Shown: positions 50,965-59,761 of the stretch, one piece after another
Layout of the letters: each line of letters starts with the position of its first letter
Numbering within the stretch: the stretch's first letter is position 1
From: JAHJDS01 sp964569795
GTDB lineage: Bacteria; Desulfobacterota; Desulfarculia; Desulfarculales; JAHJDS01
Reading direction: 5' to 3'
Length of the DNA stretch: 64,000 nt
Assembly: GCA_964569795.1 (NCBI GenBank)
Contig: CAZMVB010000002.1
Span: 1-64,000 of the forward strand
Position numbers and translations under genes: made by a program
Notes under the pieces: generated by a model
The model's database searches: none
What the model saw: only the letters and a program-made list of their open reading frames with translations
What the model was told of the DNA's origin: nothing

Positions 50965-51822
50965 ATGGACTTGAAAAAGATCGGCGTCGTCGGCTGCGGC
51001 GTCATGGGGGCGGGCATCGCCCAGGTCACGGCCCAGGCGGGTTATGAGGTCATCGTGTCCGAGGTGAATGACCAGGCCCTGGCCCGGGGAATGGAGTCGA
51101 TTGAGTCCTGGCTGGCCAAGGGCGTGGCCAAGGGCAAGCTCGACCAGACGGCCATGGACCAAACCCTGGCCTCGATCACCGGCACCACCGATCCCGTTGA
51201 TTTCAGCCGGTGCGGCCTGGTCATCGAGGCCGCCCCCGAGGATTTACCTCTCAAGCAAAAGGTCCTCGCCGACCTGGACCGGATCTGTCCGGCCGCGACC
51301 ATCCTGGCCAGCAACACCTCGAGCCTGTCCTTGGTCGATCTGGCCCGGGCCACCGGCCGGCCGGACAAGGTGATCGGCCTGCATTTCTTCAACCCGGTGC
51401 CCTTGATGAAGTTGTGCGAGCTGGTGCGCTCGCTGCTGTGTTCCGAGGAAACCGTGGCCGCGGCCAAGGGATTTGGCGAGAGCCTGGGCAAGACGGTCAT
51501 CGTCGCCCGGGATTTCCCCGGGTTCATCGTCAACTATCTCCAGTACCCCTTTCGACTCAACGCCATCCGGATGCTGGAGCAAGGCCTGGCCTCCCGGGAG
51601 GACATCGATGCCGCGGCCACCCTGGGTCTGGGCCATCCCATGGGCCCCCTGGCCCTCCAGGACCTGGTCGGCCTGGACGTGACCCTGGCCGGGACCGAGG
51701 CGGTGTACCAGGCCACCGGGGACCCGGCCTTCAAGCCGCCGGTCTTGATGCAGAAGATGGTCGCCGCCGGCCTGCTGGGCCGCAAGACCGGCAAGGGATT
51801 TTATGATTACGGGGACAAGTGA
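50965..51822 (+). CDS. 3-hydroxyacyl-CoA (3-hydroxybutyryl-CoA) dehydrogenase
   Basis: The 285-residue protein has an N-terminal NAD fold (IGVVGCGVMGAGIAQV), VIEAAPEDLPLKQKV, SNTSSLSLVDLA and the catalytic region IGLHFFNPVPLMKLCELV. The C-terminal helical domain has DFPGFIVNYLQYPF and GLGHPMGPLALQDLVGLD. This is the length of the monofunctional bacterial enzymes (Hbd/PaaH type). It follows the thiolase by 10 bases in the same operon. Confidence 0.93.
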   Translation: MDLKKIGVVGCGVMGAGIAQVTAQAGYEVIVSEVNDQALARGMESIESWLAKGVAKGKLDQTAMDQTLASITGTTDPVDFSRCGLVIEAAPEDLPLKQKVLADLDRICPAATILASNTSSLSLVDLARATGRPDKVIGLHFFNPVPLMKLCELVRSLLCSEETVAAAKGFGESLGKTVIVARDFPGFIVNYLQYPFRLNAIRMLEQGLASREDIDAAATLGLGHPMGPLALQDLVGLDVTLAGTEAVYQATGDPAFKPPVLMQKMVAAGLLGRKTGKGFYDYGDK

Positions 51823-51843
51823 CCGGGGGACCTTGATCCTTTT

Positions 51844-52632
51844 CTAGAACTTCATCCCCGGCAGGTTCAACGAGGCGGTGTTGCCGCCGTCCACGGGCAG
51901 GGCCTGGCCGGTGATGTAGCTGGCCTCGTCGCTGGCCAGAAAGAGGATGGCCGCGGCCACCTCCTCGGGGCGGCCGTAGCGCTTCAGCTCGCACCGGCTG
52001 CCCACCTTCCACAACTTGTCCTGGGCCCGGGCGTAGTCAAAGACGGGCTTGGTCATGCCGGTCTCGATCAGGCCGGGACAGACGGCGTTGACCCGAACGC
52101 CGAATTGCCCCAGGTCGCAGGCCGCGGTCTGGGTGAAGTTGATCAGGGCGGCCTTGCTGGCGCTGTAGGCGTTGCCCCCGGCCCCGGAGCGGATCCCGGC
52201 CACCGAGGCGGTGTTGACGATCGCCCCGGAGCGGCGCTCGATGAAGTGGGCCGCCAGATGCTTGACCCCGTACACCGCCCCCAGGACGTTGACCTCGAAG
52301 ACCCGGCGCCAGTCCGCGGCGTCCTGCTCGGTGGGGCCGGCCAGCGTCCCGACGATGCCGGCGTTGTTGCACAGGATGTCCACCTGACCAAAGGCCGCCA
52401 GGGCGGCCTGGATCAGGGCCTGGACCTCGTCCTCCACCGAGACGTCGGTCTTTTGAACCAGGGCCCGGCCGCCGGCCCGGGTGACCAGGTCCCCGGTGGC
52501 GTCCAGTTCCTCTTGAACCACGTCCGCCAGCATCTGGTGACATCCCTCCCGGGCGAATAAAACCGCGGCGGCCCGGCCGATGCCGCTGGCCGCGCCGGTG
52601 ATGATGGCCGTCTTGCCCTCGAGCCGTCCCAT
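51844..52632 (-). CDS. Short-chain dehydrogenase/reductase
   Basis: The 262-residue classical SDR has the cofactor motif TGAASGIG (12-19), NNAG, the catalytic Ser in NTASVAG and the Y-x-x-x-K in AYSASKAAL. VCPGLIETGM and a C-terminal PVDGG motif follow. Asp in MLADVVQEE after strand 2 favours NAD. The substrate is unknown, possibly a 3-hydroxyacyl or secondary alcohol. It lies 6 bases after the NTF2-like gene. Confidence 0.9.
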   Translation of the reverse strand: MGRLEGKTAIITGAASGIGRAAAVLFAREGCHQMLADVVQEELDATGDLVTRAGGRALVQKTDVSVEDEVQALIQAALAAFGQVDILCNNAGIVGTLAGPTEQDAADWRRVFEVNVLGAVYGVKHLAAHFIERRSGAIVNTASVAGIRSGAGGNAYSASKAALINFTQTAACDLGQFGVRVNAVCPGLIETGMTKPVFDYARAQDKLWKVGSRCELKRYGRPEEVAAAILFLASDEASYITGQALPVDGGNTASLNLPGMKF

Positions 52633-52638
52633 GTTCGC

Positions 52639-53064
52639 CTACTCCGCTTGAGCCGACAACTTGATCCGCCGGCCGTCGATCTCGACCGTCGTCCGGCAGT
52701 AGGTCAGTTTCTCACAAATTTTCCCGTGGCGAAAGGTGATGACGTCCACGCCCCGCCTGATTTCGGGCTGGCCCTGAAAAGGCCCCTCCGGGCTGGGCCA
52801 GTGCAGGGCCCAGCGATAGAGCACCTGCTGGGTGGTCTCATCCACGAACAGGTCCTCGGACTCGAATCGAAAACCGCCGTGATGGGCGAACCAGGGCGCC
52901 CAGGCGGCCCGCAGGTTCTCCTTGCCCGCCGCCCGGGCCCCGGTCCAGTTGACAAAGACCACGTCGTCCGAAAAACCGTCCATCACGGCGTCCAGGTCGT
53001 GGTTTTCCCAGCCCTGGTTCCAGTCGGTCATGAACTGGATCAGTTGGTTGCGGTCGAGTGGCAT
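52639..53064 (-). CDS. NTF2-like (SnoaL-type) fold protein
   Basis: The 141-residue protein has the SnoaL/NTF2 cone-shaped fold pattern: FMTDWNQGWENHDLDAVMDGFSDD, VVFVNWTGARAAGKENLR and VDVITFRHGKICEKLTYCRTTVEIDG. Family members act as small hydrolases, isomerases or ligand binders. No catalytic residues can be assigned. It probably works with the adjoining SDR. It lies 27 bases after moeA. Confidence 0.75.
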   Translation of the reverse strand: MPLDRNQLIQFMTDWNQGWENHDLDAVMDGFSDDVVFVNWTGARAAGKENLRAAWAPWFAHHGGFRFESEDLFVDETTQQVLYRWALHWPSPEGPFQGQPEIRRGVDVITFRHGKICEKLTYCRTTVEIDGRRIKLSAQAE

Positions 53065-53091
53065 GGCATGTCCCTTTCGGCTGAAATTCGT

Positions 53092-54303
53092 TCAACGCAG
53101 GTCGAGCACTTCCTTCTCGCGGCCGGCGGGCAGGCGGGGCGTGTCCTCGGGCAGGACCAGCAGTCCCTGGGCCTGGGCCAGGGCGGTCAACCGGCCGGCC
53201 CCGGACAGGGGTTCAAAGGTCAACCCCTCCGGGCCCCCGCCCAGGCGGCCGCGAATGACCTTGGTCCAGCCCGGCCGGCCCTGGACCGACTCGGCCAGCC
53301 GGGCCCTGACCCGGGGAAAGGCCGGGTTCGGATACCCGGCCAGGCGCTGCAGACCGGGCAGGGCCAGGAGCAGAAAGGCCGTCTCGTTGGACGGCGGCCC
53401 GCCGGGCAGGACAAAGACCGGCCGGCCCGCCAGGAACCCGAACCCGACGCCCTTGCCCGGTCCCAGGCGGACCCGGTGAAAGACCTCTTCCCAGCCCAGG
53501 TCCTGGAGCACGCCCCGGACCAGGTCCCGCTGGCTGAGCCAGGCCCCGCCACTGGTCAGCAGGGCGTCGGCCCCGTCCAGGAGGTCCGTGACGGCGGCCC
53601 GCAGCCGGTCCGGGTCGTCCCCGACCAGCCGGGTGGTCGTCTCGAACCGGTGGCGGTCGAGCCAGGCCATCTGGGTCACCAGATTGCTGGCGTAAACGCC
53701 CCCCGGCGGCAGGGGCTGCCCCGGGGCGACGACCTCGGTCCCGCTGGCCAGCAGGGCCACCCGGGGCCGGGGATAGACCCTCACCGCCGGGCAGCCGGCC
53801 GCCGCGGCCAGGCCCAAAAGACCCGGCGACAGGACCTGGCCGGCCTCGGCCACCACCGCGCCCCGGCGCACGTCCTGGCCCCGGGGCAAGACGTTGCGGC
53901 CCGGCGCGGCGGGGGACAGGCAGACCACGACGTCGCCCTCTTCCCGGGTGAACTCGACGGCCAGCACCGCCTCGGCCCCGGCCGGCAGGGGCGCCCCGGT
54001 GGTCACCTGGATGCAACCGCCCGGAGAAAGGCGCAGCGTGGTCGTCTCCCCGGCAAAGACCGATCCCAGCCGGGTCAGCCGCACCGGCGCGGCCTCGGTC
54101 GCCTGGGCCACGTCGGTCGAGATGACCGCGAAGCCGTCCTTGGCCGACGCGTCCACCGAGGGGCTGTCCACCCGCGCCGTCAGGCGTTCGGACAGGACGT
54201 GACCGGCCGCCGTGGTCAGGTCCATCTCCCGGGCCGGCAGGGGTTCGATCCGGGCGGCCGCCAGGGCCCGGGCCCGGTCAAAACCGATGGTCGTGCGCTT
54301 CAC
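53092..54303 (-). CDS. MoeA-like molybdopterin molybdenumtransferase (paralogue 1)
   Basis: The 403-residue protein has the MoeA domain order: an N-terminal region with SVDASAKDGFAV, then RVDSPSVDAS, TTGAPLPAGAEAVLAVEFT, ARPRVALLASGTEV-like PRVALLASGTEVV, and LTSGGAWLSQRDLV. FVLPGGPPSNETAF replaces the usual LPG-x-P loop, with an inserted Gly-Gly-Pro-Pro. It inserts molybdate or tungstate into adenylylated molybdopterin in the known family. The sequence is the most divergent of the three copies here. The start is GTG 54303. It runs divergently from the FmdE gene. Confidence 0.8.
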   Translation of the reverse strand: MKRTTIGFDRARALAAARIEPLPAREMDLTTAAGHVLSERLTARVDSPSVDASAKDGFAVISTDVAQATEAAPVRLTRLGSVFAGETTTLRLSPGGCIQVTTGAPLPAGAEAVLAVEFTREEGDVVVCLSPAAPGRNVLPRGQDVRRGAVVAEAGQVLSPGLLGLAAAAGCPAVRVYPRPRVALLASGTEVVAPGQPLPPGGVYASNLVTQMAWLDRHRFETTTRLVGDDPDRLRAAVTDLLDGADALLTSGGAWLSQRDLVRGVLQDLGWEEVFHRVRLGPGKGVGFGFLAGRPVFVLPGGPPSNETAFLLLALPGLQRLAGYPNPAFPRVRARLAESVQGRPGWTKVIRGRLGGGPEGLTFEPLSGAGRLTALAQAQGLLVLPEDTPRLPAGREKEVLDLR

Positions 54304-54329
54304 CCCCGCTTCACCCCCCTCACTCCCCC

Positions 54330-54357
54330 TTGACCGGTTCTGACCGGCCGTGATAAC
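54330..54357 (+). promoter_or_regulatory. Promoter of the FmdE gene with TGACCGG direct repeats
   Basis: TTGACC (54330-54335) and GATAAC (54352-54357) are 16 bases apart. TGACCGG is directly repeated at 54331 and 54341 (10-base period) between them, which could be a regulator site. The TGATAACTTG sequence recurs before the last gene of the window. Confidence 0.45.
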
Positions 54358-54442
54358 TTGCAGGCCCACCCGGAGGAGACCACATGACGTTGACCGCGCT
54401 TCACGGACCGACCCTCACCCCGCCGGCCGGGGACCTTGGCTG

Positions 54443-55030
54443 ATGGCCGAAGGCGAAACGACCATTTGCGGCCTGACCCCGGCCGAGCTGTTCATTCAGA
54501 TGGAGGAGTTCCACGGCGGCCGCTCGCCGGGGATCCTGGTGGGCGCCCTGATGATCGACACCGCCCTGGAGGAGCTGGGGCCGTCCCCCTACATCAACGT
54601 GGTCACCGAGACAGTGGTTTGCCTGCCCGACGCGGTTCAACTCCTGACCCCCTGCACCATGGGTAACGGTTTCCTCCAGGTCCTGGACTGGGGCAAGTTC
54701 GCCCTGACCGCCTATGACCGCCTGTCCCTGTCCGGGGTGCGGGTCTGGCTCGACTCCGACGCGGTGACCGGGTTTCCATTGATCCGGCGCTGGTTCGAGC
54801 GCTCGCCCCAGGGCGGCGAGAAGCCGCCCTTCGAGGACCTGGCCCCGGAGATAATCGCCGCCGGCCGGGCGATCCTGGCCTGGCGGCCGGTCAAACTCCA
54901 CCGGGCCCTCAAGGAATCGAACCGCGTGTCCACCGGACGCTGCCCCCAGTGCGGCGAATCCTACGCCCTGCGGCTGGGGCCGGCCTGCCCGGCCTGCCAG
55001 GGCGAGGCCTACTACCGCGATCTCACCTGA
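54443..55030 (+). CDS. FmdE-domain protein with C-terminal zinc ribbon
   Basis: The 195-residue protein has an FmdE domain (residues about 15-140), named after a subunit co-purified with molybdenum formylmethanofuran dehydrogenase. FHGGRSPGILVGALMID and DAVQLLTPCTMGNG are the signature pieces. CPQCGESY and CPACQG near the C terminus form a four-cysteine zinc ribbon. In bacteria FmdE proteins accompany Mo/W enzymes, matching the flanking moeA genes. The molecular role is unproven. ATG 54443 is used, although its ribosome site is weak. Confidence 0.8.
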   Translation: MAEGETTICGLTPAELFIQMEEFHGGRSPGILVGALMIDTALEELGPSPYINVVTETVVCLPDAVQLLTPCTMGNGFLQVLDWGKFALTAYDRLSLSGVRVWLDSDAVTGFPLIRRWFERSPQGGEKPPFEDLAPEIIAAGRAILAWRPVKLHRALKESNRVSTGRCPQCGESYALRLGPACPACQGEAYYRDLT

Positions 55031-55046
55031 ACAGGCGGACGCTCGA

Positions 55047-55061
55047 CCGGAGCCATTCCGG
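55047..55061 (+). terminator. Small stem-loop after the FmdE gene
   Basis: CCGGA (55047-55051) and TCCGG (55057-55061) flank a 5-base loop and precede CCGTTTCG. This is a weak terminator candidate between convergent genes. Confidence 0.3.
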
Positions 55062-55106
55062 CCGTTTCGTCCCGCTCGAGGTCTGGACCGCCGCCTCCCC
55101 GGCCCC

Positions 55107-57062
55107 TTACCGCCGGCCCGAGGGGTCCAGGAGCACCCGGCCGGTCTGCTCGACCCCGTAACCGCCCAGCCCGAGGACCGCCTGCTGGAAGTGGTCCGAG
55201 CCGATGACCGCCAGCAGCGTCCTGATCCGGGGCAGGTCCCAGAACTCGGCCGGAATCACCAGGTCGTAACGCTCCCTGACCAGGGGGATGAAATCCAGGC
55301 CCAGGGCCTGGGCCGCGGCAAAGATGCCCACCCCCACGTCGGCCCGCCCGGAGAGCACGGCCACGGCCACGCCCATGTGGGTGTATTCCACCTGATCGTA
55401 CCCGGTCACGCTCGAGGCGGACAGGCCGGCCTGGGCCAGACAGTGGTCCAGCAGGATGCGGGTCCCGGCCCCGGGCTGGCGGTTGATCAGGGTCAGGTCC
55501 TCCCGGGTCAGGTCCTCCACGCCGGCCACGCCCTTGGGGTTGCCCGGGAGGACCATCAGCCCCTGTTCCCGGAAGACCAGGTTGACCAGGTAGAGCGGCA
55601 CGCCGGCCAGATACCGCTCGAGGTATGAAAAATTGTAGTCCCCGGTCTCGGGGTCCAGCAGGTGGGTTCCGGCCAGGTGGGCCTGACCCCGCTTGACGGC
55701 CATCAGCCCGCCCAGGGACCCGACGTGGCCCGAGGACAGGAAGAGCCGGGGATCGGTCCGGTGGAGAAGATCGGCCAGCAGGTCGAGGGTGTTGTCGTGG
55801 CTGCCCACGGCGACGATGGTGCCCTCGATGTCCTCGGGGCGGCGCAGGAGTTCGGCCGGAACCGGCCCGTCGGCCTCGAGCCCCTCGGACAGGAGCGGCA
55901 CCCGGACGATGCCGTCGGCCCGGGTGAGGCTGGTGATGGTCCCGGCGCCTCGTTTGAGGGGCACGGCCACCACCCGGTCCCCGACCCGGCCCAGGTTGAC
56001 CCGGATCAGCTCCTCGAGGCCGAGCTTGGAGGGCAGCGGCTGGACCGGAACGGCCGGGATGACCGGCCTGACCGGCGGGGCCACGCCCAGCATCCCGGCC
56101 AGAAGGGGCTGGACAAAGGACTCGAAGGCGACCACCGCCGAGACCGGATAGCCGGGCAGGCCGATCACCGGCTTGCCCTTGATTTCGCCCAGCACGGTCG
56201 GCTTGCCGGGCATGACCGCCACGCCGTGCACCAGGACCCGCCCCAGGGCGGCCACGGCCGCGGCGGTGTAGTCCCGGCTGCCGGCCGAGGCCCCGGCGTT
56301 GATGATCACCACGTCGGCCTCGCCGGACACGGCCCGATCCAGGGCGCCGGCGATGGCCTCGTAGTCGTCGGGCAGCGGCGCCTGGATGGCCGGTCGGCCG
56401 CCGGCCCGGACCACCAGCCCGGCCAGGACCTGGGCGTTGAACTCGACGATCTGGCCGGGCCGGGGCGCCCGGCTCCGGGCCTGCTCCAGGGTGACCAGTT
56501 CCGTGCCGGTGGGGATGATCGTCACCCGGGGCCGGGCCTTGACCTCGACCTGGTACACCCCGCCGGCGATCAGGGCCCCGAGCTCGAAAGGGCCGATCAT
56601 CTGCCCCGAGGGCAGGATCAGTTCGGTCTTGACCAGGTCCTCGCCCACCTTGCGGACGTGCTGCCAGGGGGGGGCGGGTTTATCGATGACGATCGCCTCG
56701 TCGCCTTCGGGCACCACGTGTTCGATCATGATCACGCTGTCGGTGGCGGGCGGCAGGAGCTGACCGGTGTTGACCGGGTGGGCCTGGCGGCCGAGGATCA
56801 GTCTGACCGGCCGGTCGGGATGGGCCCCGTAGGTCTCGCGGGCGACGACGGCAAAGCCGTCCATGGCCGCGCAGTGCTCCGGCGGCGAGGAGGCCAGGGC
56901 GAAGACCGGCCGGGCGGTGATCCGGTCCAGGGCCAGTTCGGTCGGGATCGATTGCGAGAGCAATGATCCGGGTAGATCAAACCGGGACAAGAAAATTTGA
57001 AGGGCCTCGTCCCGGTCCTTCATCTTGAGATAGACGTGACGCTCACCGATCGGTTTGCTCAT
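55107..57062 (-). CDS. MoeA fused to a periplasmic-binding-protein-like domain (paralogue 2)
   Basis: The 651-residue protein has an N-terminal MoeA part (about 15-420): SPPEHCAAMDGFAVVARETYG, VNTGQLLPPATDSVIMIEH, RPRVTIIPTGTEL, NAGASAGSRDYT and GLPGYPVSAVVAFE. A C-terminal 220-residue domain (VAVGSHDNTLDLLADLL, SSGHVGSLGGLMAVKRGQAH, INRQPGAGTRILLDHCL, GRADVGVGIFAAAQALGLDF) is the PBP-like domain of LysR-type or ModE-associated molybdate proteins. It has no signal peptide, so it is cytoplasmic. The fusion may sense or deliver metal or a pterin. It lies 7 bases after paralogue 3. Confidence 0.88.
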   Translation of the reverse strand: MSKPIGERHVYLKMKDRDEALQIFLSRFDLPGSLLSQSIPTELALDRITARPVFALASSPPEHCAAMDGFAVVARETYGAHPDRPVRLILGRQAHPVNTGQLLPPATDSVIMIEHVVPEGDEAIVIDKPAPPWQHVRKVGEDLVKTELILPSGQMIGPFELGALIAGGVYQVEVKARPRVTIIPTGTELVTLEQARSRAPRPGQIVEFNAQVLAGLVVRAGGRPAIQAPLPDDYEAIAGALDRAVSGEADVVIINAGASAGSRDYTAAAVAALGRVLVHGVAVMPGKPTVLGEIKGKPVIGLPGYPVSAVVAFESFVQPLLAGMLGVAPPVRPVIPAVPVQPLPSKLGLEELIRVNLGRVGDRVVAVPLKRGAGTITSLTRADGIVRVPLLSEGLEADGPVPAELLRRPEDIEGTIVAVGSHDNTLDLLADLLHRTDPRLFLSSGHVGSLGGLMAVKRGQAHLAGTHLLDPETGDYNFSYLERYLAGVPLYLVNLVFREQGLMVLPGNPKGVAGVEDLTREDLTLINRQPGAGTRILLDHCLAQAGLSASSVTGYDQVEYTHMGVAVAVLSGRADVGVGIFAAAQALGLDFIPLVRERYDLVIPAEFWDLPRIRTLLAVIGSDHFQQAVLGLGGYGVEQTGRVLLDPSGRR

Positions 57063-57069
57063 GGGCGAC

Positions 57070-58314
57070 TCACTCGAAAAGGATGACTTCCACCACCTCG
57101 TCCCGCATCAATCCCTCGTCGTGGAGCGGGACGCGGATTACCCCGTCGGCCCGGATCATGGTCGTCAGCAGGCCCGAGGCCCCCAGGATCGGCCAGGCGA
57201 CCGGGCCGTCCCCGGACTCCTCCAGCCGGACCCGGACGAAATCCTCGCGGCCCGCAACCGAGGCCAGATTGCGTCCCAGCCGGGCCAGGACCCGGGGCCG
57301 CCAGGCCTCGCGGTCCGCGGTCTCGCCGCTCAACCGGGCGAGCAGCGGCCGGACGAAAAGATCGAAGACGATCATGGCGCTGGTGACGTGGCCGGGCAGG
57401 CCCCACAGCGACCGGCGGCCCAGCCGGACCAGGATGGTGGGCTTGCCCGGCGAGATGGACACGCCGTGGACCACCAGCTCGGCGCCGTCGAACGACAGAA
57501 AGGTCTTCAGGGTGAAATCCCGGCGGCCGACCGAACTGCCCCCCGACACCAGGATCACGTCCGCCGCCTCGACGCCCCGGGCCACGCCCTGCCGGATGGC
57601 CTCCGGGTCGTCGCCCACCAGGCCCAGGAGTTCGCACTCGGCCCCGCACCGGGCCGCCAGGGAGGCCAGGGTATAGGCGTTGACGTCCCGGACCTGGCCG
57701 GGACCCGGCCGGACGTCCACCGGTACGACCTCGTCGCCCGTGGACAGGATCGCCACCCGCGGCCGGCCGTGGACCGGGACCTCGACCCGGCCCAGGGCGG
57801 CCAGCAGTCCCACGTCCTGGGGACGCAGTCGGTGACCCCGGGGCAGCAGCCGCGAGCCGGCCTGGACGTCGTCGCCCTGCTGGATCACGTTCTCGCCCGG
57901 GGCCACCGCCCGGATCAGTTCGACCGTGGCGTCGTCCAGTTCCCGCGAGTACTCGAGCATGACCACCGCGTCCGCCCCCCGCGGCAGCATCCCCCCGGTC
58001 CAGATCCGAACCGCCCGGCCGGGCTCCAGGTCCTCGGTCGGCTGGGCGCCCATGGGCACCTCGCCGGCGACCTCGAACAGGGCCGGGGCGCCCTCGCCCG
58101 CGCCAAAGGTCTCGGCGGCCCGAACGGCGAAGCCGTCCATGGTCGAGCGGTTGAAACCGGGCACGTCCTCGGGGGCGATCACCTCCTCGGCCAGGACCCG
58201 GCCCGGGGACTCCATCAGCGGGACCATCTCGGCCGGCAGGGGCGGGAAACCCTCCAGGTCGGCCAGGACCTCGGCCCGGGTCTTGACCTTGAAAAACGAG
58301 ATGCCTGACCCCAT
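57070..58314 (-). CDS. moeA: MoeA-like molybdopterin molybdenumtransferase (paralogue 3)
   Basis: The 414-residue protein is the most canonical MoeA of the window: FNRSTMDGFAVRAAETFG, IWTGGMLPRGADAVVMLEYS, RPRVAILSTGDEVV, LVSGGSSVGRRDFT and LWGLPGHVTSAMIVFDLFVRP, ending with RADGVIRVPLHDEGL. It catalyses Mo (or W) insertion. ATG 58314 follows GAGGGAG. The alternative at 58350 would start before that site. A promoter lies about 50 bases upstream. It is co-transcribed with the fused paralogue. Confidence 0.92.
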   Translation of the reverse strand: MGSGISFFKVKTRAEVLADLEGFPPLPAEMVPLMESPGRVLAEEVIAPEDVPGFNRSTMDGFAVRAAETFGAGEGAPALFEVAGEVPMGAQPTEDLEPGRAVRIWTGGMLPRGADAVVMLEYSRELDDATVELIRAVAPGENVIQQGDDVQAGSRLLPRGHRLRPQDVGLLAALGRVEVPVHGRPRVAILSTGDEVVPVDVRPGPGQVRDVNAYTLASLAARCGAECELLGLVGDDPEAIRQGVARGVEAADVILVSGGSSVGRRDFTLKTFLSFDGAELVVHGVSISPGKPTILVRLGRRSLWGLPGHVTSAMIVFDLFVRPLLARLSGETADREAWRPRVLARLGRNLASVAGREDFVRVRLEESGDGPVAWPILGASGLLTTMIRADGVIRVPLHDEGLMRDEVVEVILFE

Positions 58315-58361
58315 GACTCCCTCGCCGGTTAAGTTGATCGGACGACACATCGGCCGGGATA

Positions 58362-58370
58362 TTTATACCA
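58362..58370 (-). promoter_or_regulatory. Extended -10 promoter of the moeA pair
   Basis: On the minus strand TGGTATAAA (complement of 58362-58370) is an extended -10 (TG-n-TATAAA), about 48 bases before ATG 58314. A poor -35 (TTTTGC) lies 17 bases upstream. Confidence 0.55.
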
Positions 58371-58459
58371 CACTTGACACAGAAGCAAAACGGTTCGGGG
58401 CCGGGGCCGGCGGTTCGGTCCCGCCGTCTCGATTCCAGGATGCGGATGAAAGGGAGGAC

Positions 58460-59431
58460 TCAGCCGCCGATGCTGGACATGGGCCGGTGGACCTCGCGGT
58501 CCGGCCGGCGGGGCTTGAGTCCGGCCGACTCGACGATGATCCGGGTCAGTTCGGCGTCGCTGGCGCCTTCCCGGAGGGGGGTCTTGAGATCGACCTCGAG
58601 GTCGGACAGGAGACAGGGCCGGAGGCGGCCCTCGGCCGTGAGGCGGAGGCGGTTGCAGGTCTGGCAGAAGTGATCGGTCATGGCCGAGATGAAGCCGACC
58701 GCGCCGGCGGCGCCCTCGATCCGAAAGCGCCGGGCCGGACCGTCGCCCGGTCGGGGTTCGATCGGCTCCAGGCGGCCCAGGGACGACAGACGTCTCATCA
58801 CCTCGGCGCTGGGCACGACCATCTCCGGCCGCCACCGGCCCCCGTCCCCCAGGGGCATGAACTCGATGAACCGGACCTCCAGGGGCCTTTCCAGGCTCAA
58901 CCGGCCGAAGTCGGCGATCTCGTCGTCATTGACCCCGGCCAGGGGGACCATGTTGATCTTGACCGGTCGGAAACCGGTCGCCAGGGCCGTCTCCAGCCCG
59001 GCCAGGACCCGGTCCAGGGCGTCCACCTGGGTGATGGCTTGGAAGCGCTCCGGTCGGAGACTGTCCAGGCTGACGTTGACCCGGGCCACGCCCGCCGCCC
59101 GCAAATCGGCCGCCATCTCGTCGAGCAGCAGGCCGTTGGTGGTCAGGCACAGTTCCACGCCCGAGGCGATCCGCTTCAGCCGGGACAAAAACGAAATCAG
59201 GTCGCGGCGCATCAGGGGCTCGCCGCCGGTGACCCGGATCTTGTTCATCCCCAGGTCCTTGAACAGGCCGACCAGCCGGAGCATTTCCTCATAGGACAGG
59301 ATTTCCAGATGGGGCAAGAGCTCCGGACCCTGGGGGGGCTGGCAGTACCAGCAGCGCAGGTTGCACTTGTCGGTCACTGACAGCCGGAGGTAGGTCAACC
59401 GGCGCTGGTGATTGTCGATCAGGGAAGCCAT
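58460..59431 (-). CDS. moaA: GTP 3',8-cyclase MoaA
   Basis: The 323-residue radical SAM enzyme makes the first intermediate of molybdopterin synthesis from GTP. The SAM cluster motif is C23-N-L-R-C27-W-Y-C30, and KIRVTGGEPLMRRDL follows. The second cluster cysteines are in HFCQTCNRLRLTAEGRLRPC, and the chain ends in the essential Gly-Gly (322-323). It is transcribed away from fdhAB. MoaC is not in the window. Confidence 0.96.
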   Translation of the reverse strand: MASLIDNHQRRLTYLRLSVTDKCNLRCWYCQPPQGPELLPHLEILSYEEMLRLVGLFKDLGMNKIRVTGGEPLMRRDLISFLSRLKRIASGVELCLTTNGLLLDEMAADLRAAGVARVNVSLDSLRPERFQAITQVDALDRVLAGLETALATGFRPVKINMVPLAGVNDDEIADFGRLSLERPLEVRFIEFMPLGDGGRWRPEMVVPSAEVMRRLSSLGRLEPIEPRPGDGPARRFRIEGAAGAVGFISAMTDHFCQTCNRLRLTAEGRLRPCLLSDLEVDLKTPLREGASDAELTRIIVESAGLKPRRPDREVHRPMSSIGG

Positions 59432-59621
59432 GCCGTGAACCCGGATGAAAAGGATATCGGCCGGATGGGCCTCGCCACCCGGCGAAACCCGCCCGACCAG
59501 CGGCCCTATAGAAAGTTAACACCCCTGCCCCCGGGTGGCAAGGCGCAATCCATCGGCCGGGACCGGCCGCGGCCGCAAAACCGATCAGGATCGCCAATGG
59601 CCCCCCGGACCGGATATGTAC

Positions 59622-59658
59622 TTGACAAGATTCAGTTAAGGTTATCTAATAATATTAG
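59622..59658 (+). promoter_or_regulatory. fdhAB promoter with a palindromic operator candidate
   Basis: TTGACA (59622-59627) and TCTAAT (59645-59650) are 17 bases apart. A palindrome CTAATA-A-TATTAG (59646-59658) covers the -10, in an island much AT-richer than its surroundings. A repressor bound there would block initiation. Confidence 0.65.
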
Positions 59659-59761
59659 GGGGTTATTGTATCAAGATTGACATAAGTTCCAGTCGAACGG
59701 CAAGGGGCAGGCTTGGCCGATCCATTTCCATGCAGCGTTTTTCGGCACGTTTTTGCCCCGG

